Below are positions 56,190 through 64,000 of a stretch of 64,000 bases of DNA, one piece after another. The notes beneath the pieces were generated by a model. The model had not been told where the DNA came from and did not search any database. It saw only the letters and a list, made by a program, of their open reading frames with translations. The stretch lies in NCBI GenBank assembly GCA_964424805.1, contig CAYRKH010000010.1, positions 1 through 64,000 on the forward strand, read 5' to 3'. Numbering within the stretch: position 1 is the stretch's first letter; each line of letters starts with the position of its first letter. The position numbers were made by a program, and so were the translations under genes. Origin of the DNA: IDS-8 sp964424805. Its GTDB lineage: Bacteria; Pseudomonadota; Gammaproteobacteria; Steroidobacterales; Woeseiaceae.

Positions 56190-58241
56190 CTAGCGCCAGA
56201 TGTGCACGCGCTCCTCCGGCGGCAGGTAATGGCCATCGCCCTCGGTGACGTTGAAGGTGTCGTAGAAGGCATCGACGTTCGGCACCACGCCGTTTACGCG
56301 GTACACCGGCGGGGAATGCGGATCGCTCTTGATGCGCAGTTCCGTGGCCTCCGCCCGGTACTTCGACCGCCAGACTTGTGCAAAGCCCAGGAAGAAGCGT
56401 TCCGGCCCGGTCATGCCGTCGATGACGGGCGATGCCTTGCCGTCCAGTGACAGCTCGTAGGCGCGCAGCGCGATGGCGGCGCCCCCGAGGTCGCCGATGT
56501 TCTCGCCGAGCGTCAGCTCGCCGTTGACGAACAGGCCCGGCAGGGCTTCAAAGCCGTTGTACTGCGCGACCAGTGCCTGCGTGCGCTCCTCGAAAGCGGC
56601 GCGATCGGCTTCGGTCCACCAGTTCTTCAGGTTACCGTCGCCGTCGTACTTGCTGCCCTGGTCGTCGAAACCGTGACCGATTTCATGCCCGATGACCAGG
56701 CCGATGGCCCCGTAGTTGCGCGCGTCCTCCGCTTCGAGAATGAAGAACGGCGGCTGCAGGATCGCGGCCGGGAACACGATCTCGTTCATCGGCGGGTTGT
56801 AGTACGCATTGACCGTCTGCGGAGTCATGAACCATTCGGTGCGGTCGACCGGCTTTCCGAGCTTGTCGACCTCGCGGTAGTGATTGAAGACGCGCGCCCG
56901 CTGGATGTTGCCGACCAGGTCGTCAGGCGAGACTTCGAGCCCCGAGTAGTCTTTCCACTTTTCCGGGTAGCCGATCTTCGGCGTGAACTTGGAGAGTTTC
57001 TCCAGTGCCTTCGCCCTGGTCTCTTCGCTCATCCAGTCCAGGTTGGTGATGGACTCCTCGTACGCGAGGATGAGGTTCGCGACCATGTCCTCCATACGCG
57101 CCTTCGCCTCGGGCGGGAAATGCCGCTCGACGTAGAGCTTGCCGAGCAACTCCCCGAGGTTGCCGTTGATCGAGTCGACGGCGCGCTTCCAGCGCGGCTG
57201 CTGCTCCAGCCGTCCCTGGAGGGTTTTGCCGTAGAAATCGAAATCCGCGTTTACAAAGTCCTCGGAGAGGTAATCGGCATAGCTCCTCAGCGCCTGCAGG
57301 CGCAGGTATTCCTTCCAGGTCGACAGCTCGACCGCGGGCGCGATGTCGTTCACGGCCTGCATGTACGACGGCTGGCTGACGATGACGTAGTCCTGCCGGC
57401 CGGTGCCGATACCCTGGAAGTACGCGTCGAGATCGAAGTTGGAAAGCAGGGCTCCGAGCTCGGCATCGCTCGTCTTGTTGTAGATCTTGTTTGCGTCGCG
57501 ATTCACCACCTTGTCCCAGTGGTGTTCGGCGAGCTGCGTTTCGAGCGCCATGATTCGCGCGGCAGCGCCCTCGCTGTCATCGAGGCCGGACAGCGCCAGC
57601 ATTTTCTCGACGTAGCGGACGTACTCGGCGCGTAGCTGCCGGCCGCGCTCGGTCTGGTCGAAATAGTAATCGCGGTCCGGAAGGCCGAGGCCCGACTGCC
57701 AGGTGATGACGGCGTAGCGATCCGGCTGCCTGGCGTCCTGGCTGATGATGAGCTGGAAAGGTGCGTCGAGGCCGAGCTCGTTCGTCGCGCCGAAGAAGGC
57801 GACCACGTCGTCGAAATCCTCGAGGGCGTCGATGCGCGCGAACAGGCCCTCCAGCGGTTCGACGCCGAGCGCATTCGCGCGCTCGAGGTCCAGCCAGGCG
57901 TTATAGAAGTTGCCTATCCTGGCGCCGTCTTCATCGGCCCCGGCATCCCCGGACACGTCCTCGATGATGGCACGAAGCTGCGCGAGCCCGTTGTCCCGCA
58001 GGATGTTGAAGGAGCCCCAGCCGGACTGGTCGGCCGGGATGGCCGTGTTCTCGACCCAGGTGCCGTTGGCGTAGGCGAAGAAGTCGTCCTGCGGCCGCAC
58101 CGAGGTGTCCATCCCGGCCCGGTCGATACCGGACTGCAAGGGAACGTCGGGAAGGGGGGCGGCCGTCTCCGGCGACGAGGCGGAATCGCAGGCTGCTGCC
58201 GCGAGTGCGGCGCAGGCCAGCGCAACAGGGACTCTCACCAT
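56190..58241 (-). CDS. M13-family (neprilysin-like) metallopeptidase, lipoprotein
   Basis: A 683-residue secreted lipoprotein: signal with ALAAAAC at the lipobox. ATG 58241 has AGGAG upstream. The large helical N-domain contains VRPQDDFFAYANGTWVENT. The catalytic domain has the zinc motif VIGHEIGHGFDDQGSKYDGDG and the third ligand in LGENIGDLGG. VNAYYNPPMNEIVFPAAILQPPF precedes it, as in all M13 peptidases. It should cleave oligopeptides in the periplasm. Confidence 0.94.
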   Translation of the reverse strand: MVRVPVALACAALAAAACDSASSPETAAPLPDVPLQSGIDRAGMDTSVRPQDDFFAYANGTWVENTAIPADQSGWGSFNILRDNGLAQLRAIIEDVSGDAGADEDGARIGNFYNAWLDLERANALGVEPLEGLFARIDALEDFDDVVAFFGATNELGLDAPFQLIISQDARQPDRYAVITWQSGLGLPDRDYYFDQTERGRQLRAEYVRYVEKMLALSGLDDSEGAAARIMALETQLAEHHWDKVVNRDANKIYNKTSDAELGALLSNFDLDAYFQGIGTGRQDYVIVSQPSYMQAVNDIAPAVELSTWKEYLRLQALRSYADYLSEDFVNADFDFYGKTLQGRLEQQPRWKRAVDSINGNLGELLGKLYVERHFPPEAKARMEDMVANLILAYEESITNLDWMSEETRAKALEKLSKFTPKIGYPEKWKDYSGLEVSPDDLVGNIQRARVFNHYREVDKLGKPVDRTEWFMTPQTVNAYYNPPMNEIVFPAAILQPPFFILEAEDARNYGAIGLVIGHEIGHGFDDQGSKYDGDGNLKNWWTEADRAAFEERTQALVAQYNGFEALPGLFVNGELTLGENIGDLGGAAIALRAYELSLDGKASPVIDGMTGPERFFLGFAQVWRSKYRAEATELRIKSDPHSPPVYRVNGVVPNVDAFYDTFNVTEGDGHYLPPEERVHIWR

Positions 58242-58387
58242 CGTTTGGCTCCTGCGGTTGCCGTGCACGGCTCATTCCGCGCGCGGAAAATCCGACAAGC
58301 ATAACGGCCGATGGTTCGCCTCGCCAGAACGCGGCGCCCCGCGGGAACCGGGGAGCGCCCGGTCACGCGACCGGACGGATTGCCCCG

Positions 58388-59623
58388 TCAGCCCGTCCGG
58401 GACACGGGCACCGGACGGGGAGGCCCGGCGAGCTGCTGCACTATCCACTCCACGTAGCGCTTCTCCATGCGTTCCATTAACGAGAACGGCCCGGGGCGGA
58501 AGTAGCGGGAGTTAACGCCCTTCCAGTTGTTGACGATGATTTCCTTGTCCGCCAGCGTGGTTACGTGCCAGAGCCAGGTCAGCTCGTCCACGTCGTAGTC
58601 CTTGCCTTCGACGGCATCCCCGCGCACCAGCCAGAAAATGTCGCACACGCAGTTGTCCTGGTCGACGGCCTTGAAAACGTAACCGACGACGTGATCGCTG
58701 TAGGCGAGCAGGAACGAGAACGGGCCGAAGGTAAAGTCCGAGGCCCCGCTGTCATAGCCCGTCAGCTTGCCGAGCAGCGGCGCTACCGGCTCGCCATCGC
58801 GGCTGCCGGTTTTGTACCCCTCGAACATTGCGGTGCGGCTGTAACCGTACCCCTGTTCTCCCGGGCGGGCGTGCGTGTCCACGAAGTCGTATTCGATCGC
58901 TTTCAGGCCGCAGGCCTCGAAGCGGCTCAGCATCTTGTCCTGGATGCGGTCCCGCTTTTCCGGGTCGAGCATCAGCGTGTGCATGCGCGCGTATTCCGGG
59001 TGCGCCGTCGCGCAGTGATAGCACTCCTGGTAGTTCTCGACCGCGAGCTTCCAGTTCGCGGGGATCGCGTAGCTGCGCTGGGCGGCGACTTTCAGGTTCT
59101 CGAAATCGAACAGGGCAAACGGCTCGGCGAGGTCGCGGCGGGCACCCTCGAGCGACGGCGGATCGTCGCAGAAGCAGACGAAGACCAGCCCGCCCAGCAC
59201 GTCCACGCTGACGGGAAACAGCCCGTGGCTCTTCTTGTCGAAATCCTTGGGCATGGAACGGGCCGCGGTGAGGTTGCCGTCGATGTCGTACATCCAGCCG
59301 TGGTACGGGCATTCGAATTTTCGCGTGCTGCCGCTGTCCTGCAGGCAGATGAGCGAACCGCGGTGCCGGCAGACGTTCGCGAACGCCTTGACGCCGCCGT
59401 CCGAGCCGCGCACGACGATCGCGGATTCCTTCCCCATCCGGGTGACGAAGAAATCGCCCGGCTCCGGGATTTGTGACACGTGGCCGGCAAGTATCCAGTT
59501 GCGGTTGAGAATCCGCTCCACCTCGAGCGCATAGATCTCCGGGTCCGTATAGAACCGCCGCTCCAGCGGTGTCCCGGGTTCATATTCTGCAATGAGCTCG
59601 GCGATGGTTCTCTTGTCCTGCAT
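58388..59623 (-). CDS. Rieske oxygenase alpha subunit, GbcA-like
   Basis: A 411-residue ring-hydroxylating-type oxygenase. The Rieske cluster ligands are NVCRHRGS and CPYHGWMYD. The mononuclear iron site is in VENYQECYHCATAHPEY. Overall length and DFFVTRMGKESAIVVR resemble glycine-betaine/stachydrine demethylases more than aromatic dioxygenases. These enzymes release formaldehyde from N-methyl groups. No reductase subunit is adjacent, so it must use one encoded elsewhere. The substrate is inferred. Confidence 0.88.
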   Translation of the reverse strand: MQDKRTIAELIAEYEPGTPLERRFYTDPEIYALEVERILNRNWILAGHVSQIPEPGDFFVTRMGKESAIVVRGSDGGVKAFANVCRHRGSLICLQDSGSTRKFECPYHGWMYDIDGNLTAARSMPKDFDKKSHGLFPVSVDVLGGLVFVCFCDDPPSLEGARRDLAEPFALFDFENLKVAAQRSYAIPANWKLAVENYQECYHCATAHPEYARMHTLMLDPEKRDRIQDKMLSRFEACGLKAIEYDFVDTHARPGEQGYGYSRTAMFEGYKTGSRDGEPVAPLLGKLTGYDSGASDFTFGPFSFLLAYSDHVVGYVFKAVDQDNCVCDIFWLVRGDAVEGKDYDVDELTWLWHVTTLADKEIIVNNWKGVNSRYFRPGPFSLMERMEKRYVEWIVQQLAGPPRPVPVSRTG

Positions 59624-59748
59624 GACGGCTCCCGGCGTAAACGGCCGCTTCTGTTAGAAAAACAGGACGATAGCATACGCGGCAACGAGGAGCGCCGGCG
59701 CCTTCACCATCTGAAACCCGGCGGTGCCGATTCGCTGTCGAGGCTAAA

Positions 59749-59804
59749 GGAGCCTCTGCACCAGCCGGGTGAGGTCCGCTCGCCCGGGCTTGTGCAGAGC
59801 CCCC
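59749..59804. repeat. Long imperfect hairpin downstream of the M20 gene
   Basis: GGAGCCTCTGCACCAGCCGG (59749-59768, continuing to GTGAG) pairs with CTCGCCCGGGCTTGTGCAGA (59779-59798, then GCCCCC) over about 25 positions with a few mismatches and a five-base loop. It lies ten bases beyond the stop of the M20 gene and may end that transcript or be a small repeat of unknown origin. There is no T-run. Confidence 0.6.
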
Positions 59805-59813
59805 TCGGCTTCG

Positions 59814-61115
59814 TCAGCGATTCGCCGCTTCGGCGTAGTCGAGCGCGAAGCCGACCAGTGCGCGTACGCCGACGATCAGCGCATCCTCGTTCACGTAGAA
59901 GAGCGGCGAGTGGTTGGACGCCGCTTCCCCCGGTCCGACACCTTCCTTGTTGATGCCGAGCATGAGGAACAGGCCGGGAATGCGCTGTTCGAAATGGGCG
60001 AAATCCTCGGCGCCGGTGATGAGTTCGTGCTCCAGCACGTTGGCCTCGCCTGCGGCCCGTTGCAGCGTCGGCATCATTTGCCGGAGCAACTCGGGGTCGT
60101 TGCCGGTCACGGGAGCATACGGGTCGATGGTCACCGTTGCCTCGGCGCCCGAGGCTTGCGCCACCAGCTCGACGGTCTTGCGCAACCGGGCGTGCAGCTC
60201 TTCGCGCACGCCAGCGTCGAAGGTGCGAATGGTGCCGAGCATGCTCACGTCGTCGGGGATGATGTTGCCGCGCACTCCGCCGCGTATGCTGCCGATGGTG
60301 ATCACCGCCGGGCCGCGGGTGATGTCGAGCTGGCGGCCGGTGATGCCCTGCAGGGCCGTAACGATCTGCGCCGCGACATAGATCGGGTCGACGCCGTGCC
60401 AGGGCGAGGAGCCGTGCGTCTGCCGGCCGCGTACGTCGATCGTCAGGCTGTCTGAAGCCGCCATGAAAGGGCCGGAGCGGTAGCTGAGGGTGCCGGGCGC
60501 GCCGGGCCAGGCGTGCAGCCCGAAAATGGCCTCGGGCGCATCCGGGCCGTCCAGCACGCCTTCCTCGATCATCAGGGCGGCGCCCCCTTCCTCGCCGGCG
60601 GGAGCGCCTTCCTCGGCGGGCTGGAAAAAGAACTTGACGGTGCCGGCGAGCTGGTCGCGGTGCTCGGCGAGGATCTCGGCCGCGCCCATGAGCATCGCGA
60701 CGTGCGTGTCGTGGCCGCAGGCGTGCATGACGTAGACTTCCTCGCCGTTGTATTCCCCCTTGGCTACGGAAGCGAACGGCAGCCCGGTCTGCTCGCGCAC
60801 CGGCAGGCCGTCCATGTCGGCGCGCAGTGCGATCACGGGACCGGGTTTGCCGCCGACCAGGGTGCCGACCACGCCCGTATGGGCGATCTCGGTCTCGACC
60901 TCGTCCAGGTCGAGCGAACGGAGATGCTCCGCGACTTTCGCGGCCGTGCGGAATTCCCGGTTCGACAGCTCAGGATGCTGGTGGATGTCGCGGCGCCATT
61001 CGATGACCTTCGGCTCGATGGCCTGGAAGGCCTCGTCGAGGCCGTGACGGCTCTCCTGGGCCGGCGCGCCGGCGGCGGCGAGCAGGGCGGCAAGGATCAG
61101 CAGGTAGCGTTGCAT
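59814..61115 (-). CDS. M20-family amidohydrolase/peptidase, secreted
   Basis: A 433-residue enzyme with a signal peptide (ILAALLAAAGAPAQ). ATG 61115 has GGGGAGA upstream. It shows IHQHPELSNREFRTA, the ALRADMDGLPV motif, the metal block MHACGHDTHVAMLMGAA, FFQPAEEGAP and GAEDFAHFEQRIPG. This is the N-acyl-amino-acid amidohydrolase (HipO/AmhX) type with two metals. It should deacylate amino acids or hippurate-like substrates in the periplasm. Confidence 0.93.
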   Translation of the reverse strand: MQRYLLILAALLAAAGAPAQESRHGLDEAFQAIEPKVIEWRRDIHQHPELSNREFRTAAKVAEHLRSLDLDEVETEIAHTGVVGTLVGGKPGPVIALRADMDGLPVREQTGLPFASVAKGEYNGEEVYVMHACGHDTHVAMLMGAAEILAEHRDQLAGTVKFFFQPAEEGAPAGEEGGAALMIEEGVLDGPDAPEAIFGLHAWPGAPGTLSYRSGPFMAASDSLTIDVRGRQTHGSSPWHGVDPIYVAAQIVTALQGITGRQLDITRGPAVITIGSIRGGVRGNIIPDDVSMLGTIRTFDAGVREELHARLRKTVELVAQASGAEATVTIDPYAPVTGNDPELLRQMMPTLQRAAGEANVLEHELITGAEDFAHFEQRIPGLFLMLGINKEGVGPGEAASNHSPLFYVNEDALIVGVRALVGFALDYAEAANR

Positions 61116-61353
61116 CGGTAAGTCTCCCCGGGCGATTTTCGAGGACTGTACCGCAAAAGAACGCCGCCGGCGTGGCGGGTCGTTGTCCGTGGACCTGCGG
61201 GCCGGGCACCGGTTGGCATGTCGGCCCCCGGAGCGGCTTCGGTGTCGCCCTTCGTCACGGGCCCGTCGCGTTCGTGATTGCCCGGTGCGGGCGGTATGCA
61301 TTACCCTCGGCGGCTTCGCGTCCGCGACCAGCCAATGAAACGGAGCCCTCCGC

Positions 61354-63027
61354 ATGAGCAGCATCGACGTCGAACTTGCCCGATCCGCAAAGCTGTTGCC
61401 CATCCAGGAGATCGGCAAAAAGCTGGGACTGTCCTCCGAGCTGCTCATCCCCTACGGGCACGACAAGGCGAAGATCGACTACCGCGTCCTGGACAACAGC
61501 GCCGAGCGCGAGGACGGCAAGCTCATCCTGGTAACCGCGGTGTCGCCGACGCCGGCCGGCGAGGGGAAGACGACGACCACGGTCGGTTTGGGTGACGGGC
61601 TGAATCACATCGGCAAGAACGCTTCGATCTGCCTGCGCGAACCGAGCCTCGGTCCCTGTTTCGGCATGAAGGGCGGTGCCGCGGGCGGCGGACGCGCACA
61701 GGTCGTGCCGATGACCGACATCAACATGCATTTCACGGGCGATTTCCACGCCATCGGCGCCGCGCACAACCTGCTTGCCGCGCTGGTGGATAACCATATC
61801 CACTGGGAGAACAGCCTGAACATCGACCCGCGGCGCATCACCTGGGGCCGGGTGGTCGACATGAACGATCGCGCGCTGCGAAACATCGTGATCGGCCTCG
61901 GCGGTACCCCGAACGGTGTGCCCCGGGAGTCCGGCTACGACATCACCGTGGCATCGGAGGTCATGGCGATCTTCTGCCTCGCGAGCGACCTGAAGGACCT
62001 GGAGCGGCGCCTCGGCCAGATCGTGATCGGCTACACCTACGACCAACAGCCGGTGACGGTGAAGCAGCTCAACGCGCAAGGTGCGATGACGGCGCTGCTG
62101 CGCGACGCCTTCCAGCCGAACCTGGTCCAGACGATGGAAAACAACCCGGCATTCATGCACGGCGGCCCGTTCGCCAATATCGCGCACGGCTGCAATTCGG
62201 TCATCGCAACGAAGACCGCCCTGAAGCTGTCCGATTACGTCGTTACCGAAGCCGGCTTCGGCGCCGATCTCGGCGCCGAGAAATTTTTCGACATCAAATG
62301 CCGCAAGGCGAACCTGCGGCCGGCCGCGGTCGTGCTGGTCGCCACGGTGCGCGCGCTGAAGATGCACGGCGGCGTCGCGAAGGACAACCTCGAGGCGGAG
62401 AACGTCGACGCCGTGAAAAAAGGCTGCGAAAACCTCGGCCAGCACCTGCGTAACCTGGGCAACTTCGGCGTGCCCGTGGCCGTCGGCATCAACCATTTCA
62501 CGCACGATACGGAAGCCGAGCTCGAGGCGATCAGCCGCTATGCCGGCCAGTTCGGGGTGGAGACGCACGTTTGCCGGCACTGGTCCGAGGGCGGCAAGGG
62601 CACCACGAGCCTCGCCCGCCATGTCGTCGAGCTGGCGGAAGGCAGCGCGCACCAGTTTCACACGCTCTACGACGACGAGATGCCGCTATGGAACAAGGTG
62701 CGCCACATCGCCCGCACCATCTATGGCGCCGAGGACATCATCGCCGACAAGAAAGTGCGCGACCAGTTCACGCGGTTCCAGGAACAGGGTTTCGGGGGCT
62801 ACCCGATTTGCATGGCGAAGACGCAGTACAGTTTCTCCACCGACCCGAACCTGCTCGGCGCGCCGAAGGGTCACGTCGTGCCGATCCGTGAAATACGGCT
62901 GGCCGCGGGCGCGGAGTTCGTGGTCGTCGTGTGCGGCGCGATCATGACCATGCCGGGGCTGCCGCGGAAGCCTTCCGCGGACAGCATCCACGTCAACGAG
63001 AACGGCCAGATCGAGGGCCTGTTCTGA
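61354..63027 (+). CDS. fhs: Formate-tetrahydrofolate ligase
   Basis: A 557-residue enzyme making 10-formyl-THF from formate, ATP and THF. It opens with the FTHFS pattern and has the nucleotide loop TPAGEGKTTTTVGLGDGL, then REPSLGPCFGMKGGAAGGG, MTDINMHFTGDFHA and the late GGYPICMAKTQYS. GGAG at 61342-61345 precedes ATG 61354. It lies between the M20 gene and arfB. With the Rieske demethylase nearby it suggests one-carbon traffic. Confidence 0.97.
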   Translation: MSSIDVELARSAKLLPIQEIGKKLGLSSELLIPYGHDKAKIDYRVLDNSAEREDGKLILVTAVSPTPAGEGKTTTTVGLGDGLNHIGKNASICLREPSLGPCFGMKGGAAGGGRAQVVPMTDINMHFTGDFHAIGAAHNLLAALVDNHIHWENSLNIDPRRITWGRVVDMNDRALRNIVIGLGGTPNGVPRESGYDITVASEVMAIFCLASDLKDLERRLGQIVIGYTYDQQPVTVKQLNAQGAMTALLRDAFQPNLVQTMENNPAFMHGGPFANIAHGCNSVIATKTALKLSDYVVTEAGFGADLGAEKFFDIKCRKANLRPAAVVLVATVRALKMHGGVAKDNLEAENVDAVKKGCENLGQHLRNLGNFGVPVAVGINHFTHDTEAELEAISRYAGQFGVETHVCRHWSEGGKGTTSLARHVVELAEGSAHQFHTLYDDEMPLWNKVRHIARTIYGAEDIIADKKVRDQFTRFQEQGFGGYPICMAKTQYSFSTDPNLLGAPKGHVVPIREIRLAAGAEFVVVVCGAIMTMPGLPRKPSADSIHVNENGQIEGLF

Positions 63028-63030
63028 ACG

Positions 63031-63447
63031 TCACCCGACGATCCTGCCGCGGGAGGCTTTAAGGCGGCTTCGCCGCGCCTTGTCTTCGAGGCGCCTTTCC
63101 TTCGCCGCGCGGCCGGGTTTCGTCGGTATCCGCTTCGGGGGCGTCCGCAGCGCCTTTTCGATTAGCGCGGCGAGGCGCGCGAGGGCATCCTCGCGATTAC
63201 GGTCCTGGCTGCGGAACTTCTGCGCCTTGATGACGATGATGCCGTCGTTCGAGATGCGCCGGTCCGCAAGTTCCCGCAGGCGCGCCTTGACCTCTGCCGG
63301 TAGCGCCGTCGATGCCTGCGCGTCGAAGCGCAGGTGAATCGCCGTCGCCACCTTGTTGACGTTCTGCCCGCCGGACCCCTGCGCCCGCACCGCCGAGAGC
63401 TCGATCTCGTCGTCGGGAATGGCGATGTCGTCGGCAATCTTCAGCAT
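63031..63447 (-). CDS. arfB: Alternative ribosome-rescue factor ArfB (YaeJ)
   Basis: A 138-residue peptidyl-tRNA hydrolase. The catalytic GGQ is in AQGSGGQNVNKVATAIHLRF, followed by RRISNDGIIVIKAQKFRSQ. The C-terminal 40 residues are strongly basic (RTPPKRIPTKPGRAAKERR and on), the tail that enters the empty mRNA channel. ATG 63447 (LKIADDIAIPDDE) is standard for the family; the longer frame is not needed. It converges with fhs, with three bases between stop codons. Confidence 0.95.
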   Translation of the reverse strand: MLKIADDIAIPDDEIELSAVRAQGSGGQNVNKVATAIHLRFDAQASTALPAEVKARLRELADRRISNDGIIVIKAQKFRSQDRNREDALARLAALIEKALRTPPKRIPTKPGRAAKERRLEDKARRSRLKASRGRIVG

Positions 63448-63520
63448 GGCTGCACCTGTCTCGCGCAGCGGCAGGCGGCCGGTGCCCGGGCAGGCCAATG
63501 GTCGCATTTTGGAGGCCCGG

Positions 63521-64000
63521 ATGTGCAAGAATGTGGGCGTGAGACACCTCTACCATGCCGACATGTACCGGTTCGCGGAACCGGAGCCGTCGTGGTGGGA
63601 AGCGTCGGCAGGGGAAGACCGGCCCGAGGCCAGGCCGCTCGCAGGCGACGTCAGCTGCGAGGTCGGCATCATCGGCGGCGGCTACACCGGCCTCTCCGCC
63701 GCGCTGCACCTCGGCAAGCAGCACGGCATCGAGGCGCGCGTGCTGGAAGCCGGCCATCTCGGCTGGGGCGCCTCCGGCCGGAACGCGGGCTTTTGCGGCA
63801 TCGGCGCCACGTCGCTGTCGCTCACGCGGATGCTGCGCAAGCACGGCCTGGAGGAAACCCGGCGTTTCTACAGCTCGCAGGCGGAGGCCGTCGAACTGGT
63901 CCGCGCGCTGATCGCCGATGAAGGCATCGACGCCGGGATCACGGGGGAGGAGGAACTGCAGGTCGCGCACTCGAAGCGCGCGTTGGAACACCTGCGCCGG
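63521..64000 (+). CDS. FAD-dependent amine oxidoreductase, N-terminal part
   Basis: The right window edge cuts this gene; the frame is open from ATG 63521 to base 64000. GGAGG at 63511-63515 supports this start; ATG 63563 is in frame. After about 45 residues (with YRFAEPEPSWW) the Rossmann motif VGIIGGGYTGLSAALHL appears, then LEAGHLGWGASGRNAGFC, the FAD site of DadA/PuuB/sarcosine-oxidase-type enzymes. The substrate is likely an amine or amino acid. It is divergent from arfB. Confidence 0.88.
   Translation, partial: MCKNVGVRHLYHADMYRFAEPEPSWWEASAGEDRPEARPLAGDVSCEVGIIGGGYTGLSAALHLGKQHGIEARVLEAGHLGWGASGRNAGFCGIGATSLSLTRMLRKHGLEETRRFYSSQAEAVELVRALIADEGIDAGITGEEELQVAHSKRALEHLRR

Noticed and set aside
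58359..58374. CCGGTC/GACCGG hairpin as terminator downstream of the Rieske gene
   Set aside because: Six-base stem, no T-run, and such hairpins are frequent in GC-rich gaps.
63334..63921. 195-codon frame overlapping the last gene
   Set aside because: The frame starting at 63521 has GGAGG, the GGGYTG FAD motif and runs off the window; this one is its shadow.

Overview
The window reads as a chromosomal segment of a high-GC gammaproteobacterium, probably free-living and protein-degrading. The basis is the gene families (queC/queE, arfB, rarD, oligopeptidase B, AttH-type lipocalin, GbcA-like Rieske oxygenase), abundant lipoprotein peptidases and GTAGGAGCGCGC-type REP elements. A run of 100 N at 38341-38440 shows it comes from a scaffolded assembly. 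I see no phage, plasmid, CRISPR or transposase gene. The only mobile-like DNA is small non-coding repeats at gene ends.

Bases 1-10122 are a sulfate-uptake neighbourhood. The tail of a FAD/NAD(P)-binding protein is followed by a sulfate-binding lipoprotein, CysA, CysT and CysW in one tight operon. Then come a MITE-like hairpin element, a translationally coupled histidine kinase/response regulator pair, and a convergent SLC13-type permease. CysA is unusual: it lacks the Walker B catalytic glutamate and carries a C-terminal region that looks like a Usp domain. Bases 10123-10730 hold no gene but contain a nested-hairpin RNA candidate ending in a strong intrinsic terminator.

Bases 10731-20106 carry an M28 peptidase lipoprotein, an APC permease, oligopeptidase B, a cluster of GGTGTCAGGTTTATTT repeats, a tandem universal stress protein, a TonB-C-like secreted protein overlapping a glutathionyl-hydroquinone reductase, and a membrane diguanylate cyclase. 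Bases 20422-24804 form an Att-type ABC export operon (ATPase, fused FtsX permease, AttH/CrtC-like lipocalin protein). Bases 24890-38568 hold a rhomboid protease, a Tat-type aldo/keto reductase, an S41 protease coupled to a small lipoprotein, pirin, a beta-propeller/amidohydrolase fusion, a class III aminotransferase, an ABC-F ATPase, a DUF1993 protein and RarD, with REP pairs between several of them.

Bases 38569-55270 contain a PfkB-like protein without its GAGD motif, a Cys/Met-metabolism PLP enzyme, tRNA-Gly(CCC), two coupled amidohydrolases of which one lacks the HxH metal motif, small membrane proteins, an M19 dipeptidase, a DUF3300 protein, an MFS transporter, a MocR regulator divergent from a DMT exporter, and a zinc-ribbon/queC/queE queuosine-precursor operon. 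Bases 55271-64000 hold a multi-pass membrane protein, an M13 peptidase, a Rieske oxygenase, an M20 amidohydrolase, formate-tetrahydrofolate ligase, ArfB and the start of a FAD amine oxidoreductase.

Functional themes are sulfate import, breakdown of peptides and amides outside the inner membrane, one-carbon and methylamine-type metabolism, and preQ0 synthesis. In five genes the stop codon lies inside a repeat element, which suggests that these repeats insert at, and sometimes redefine, gene ends.
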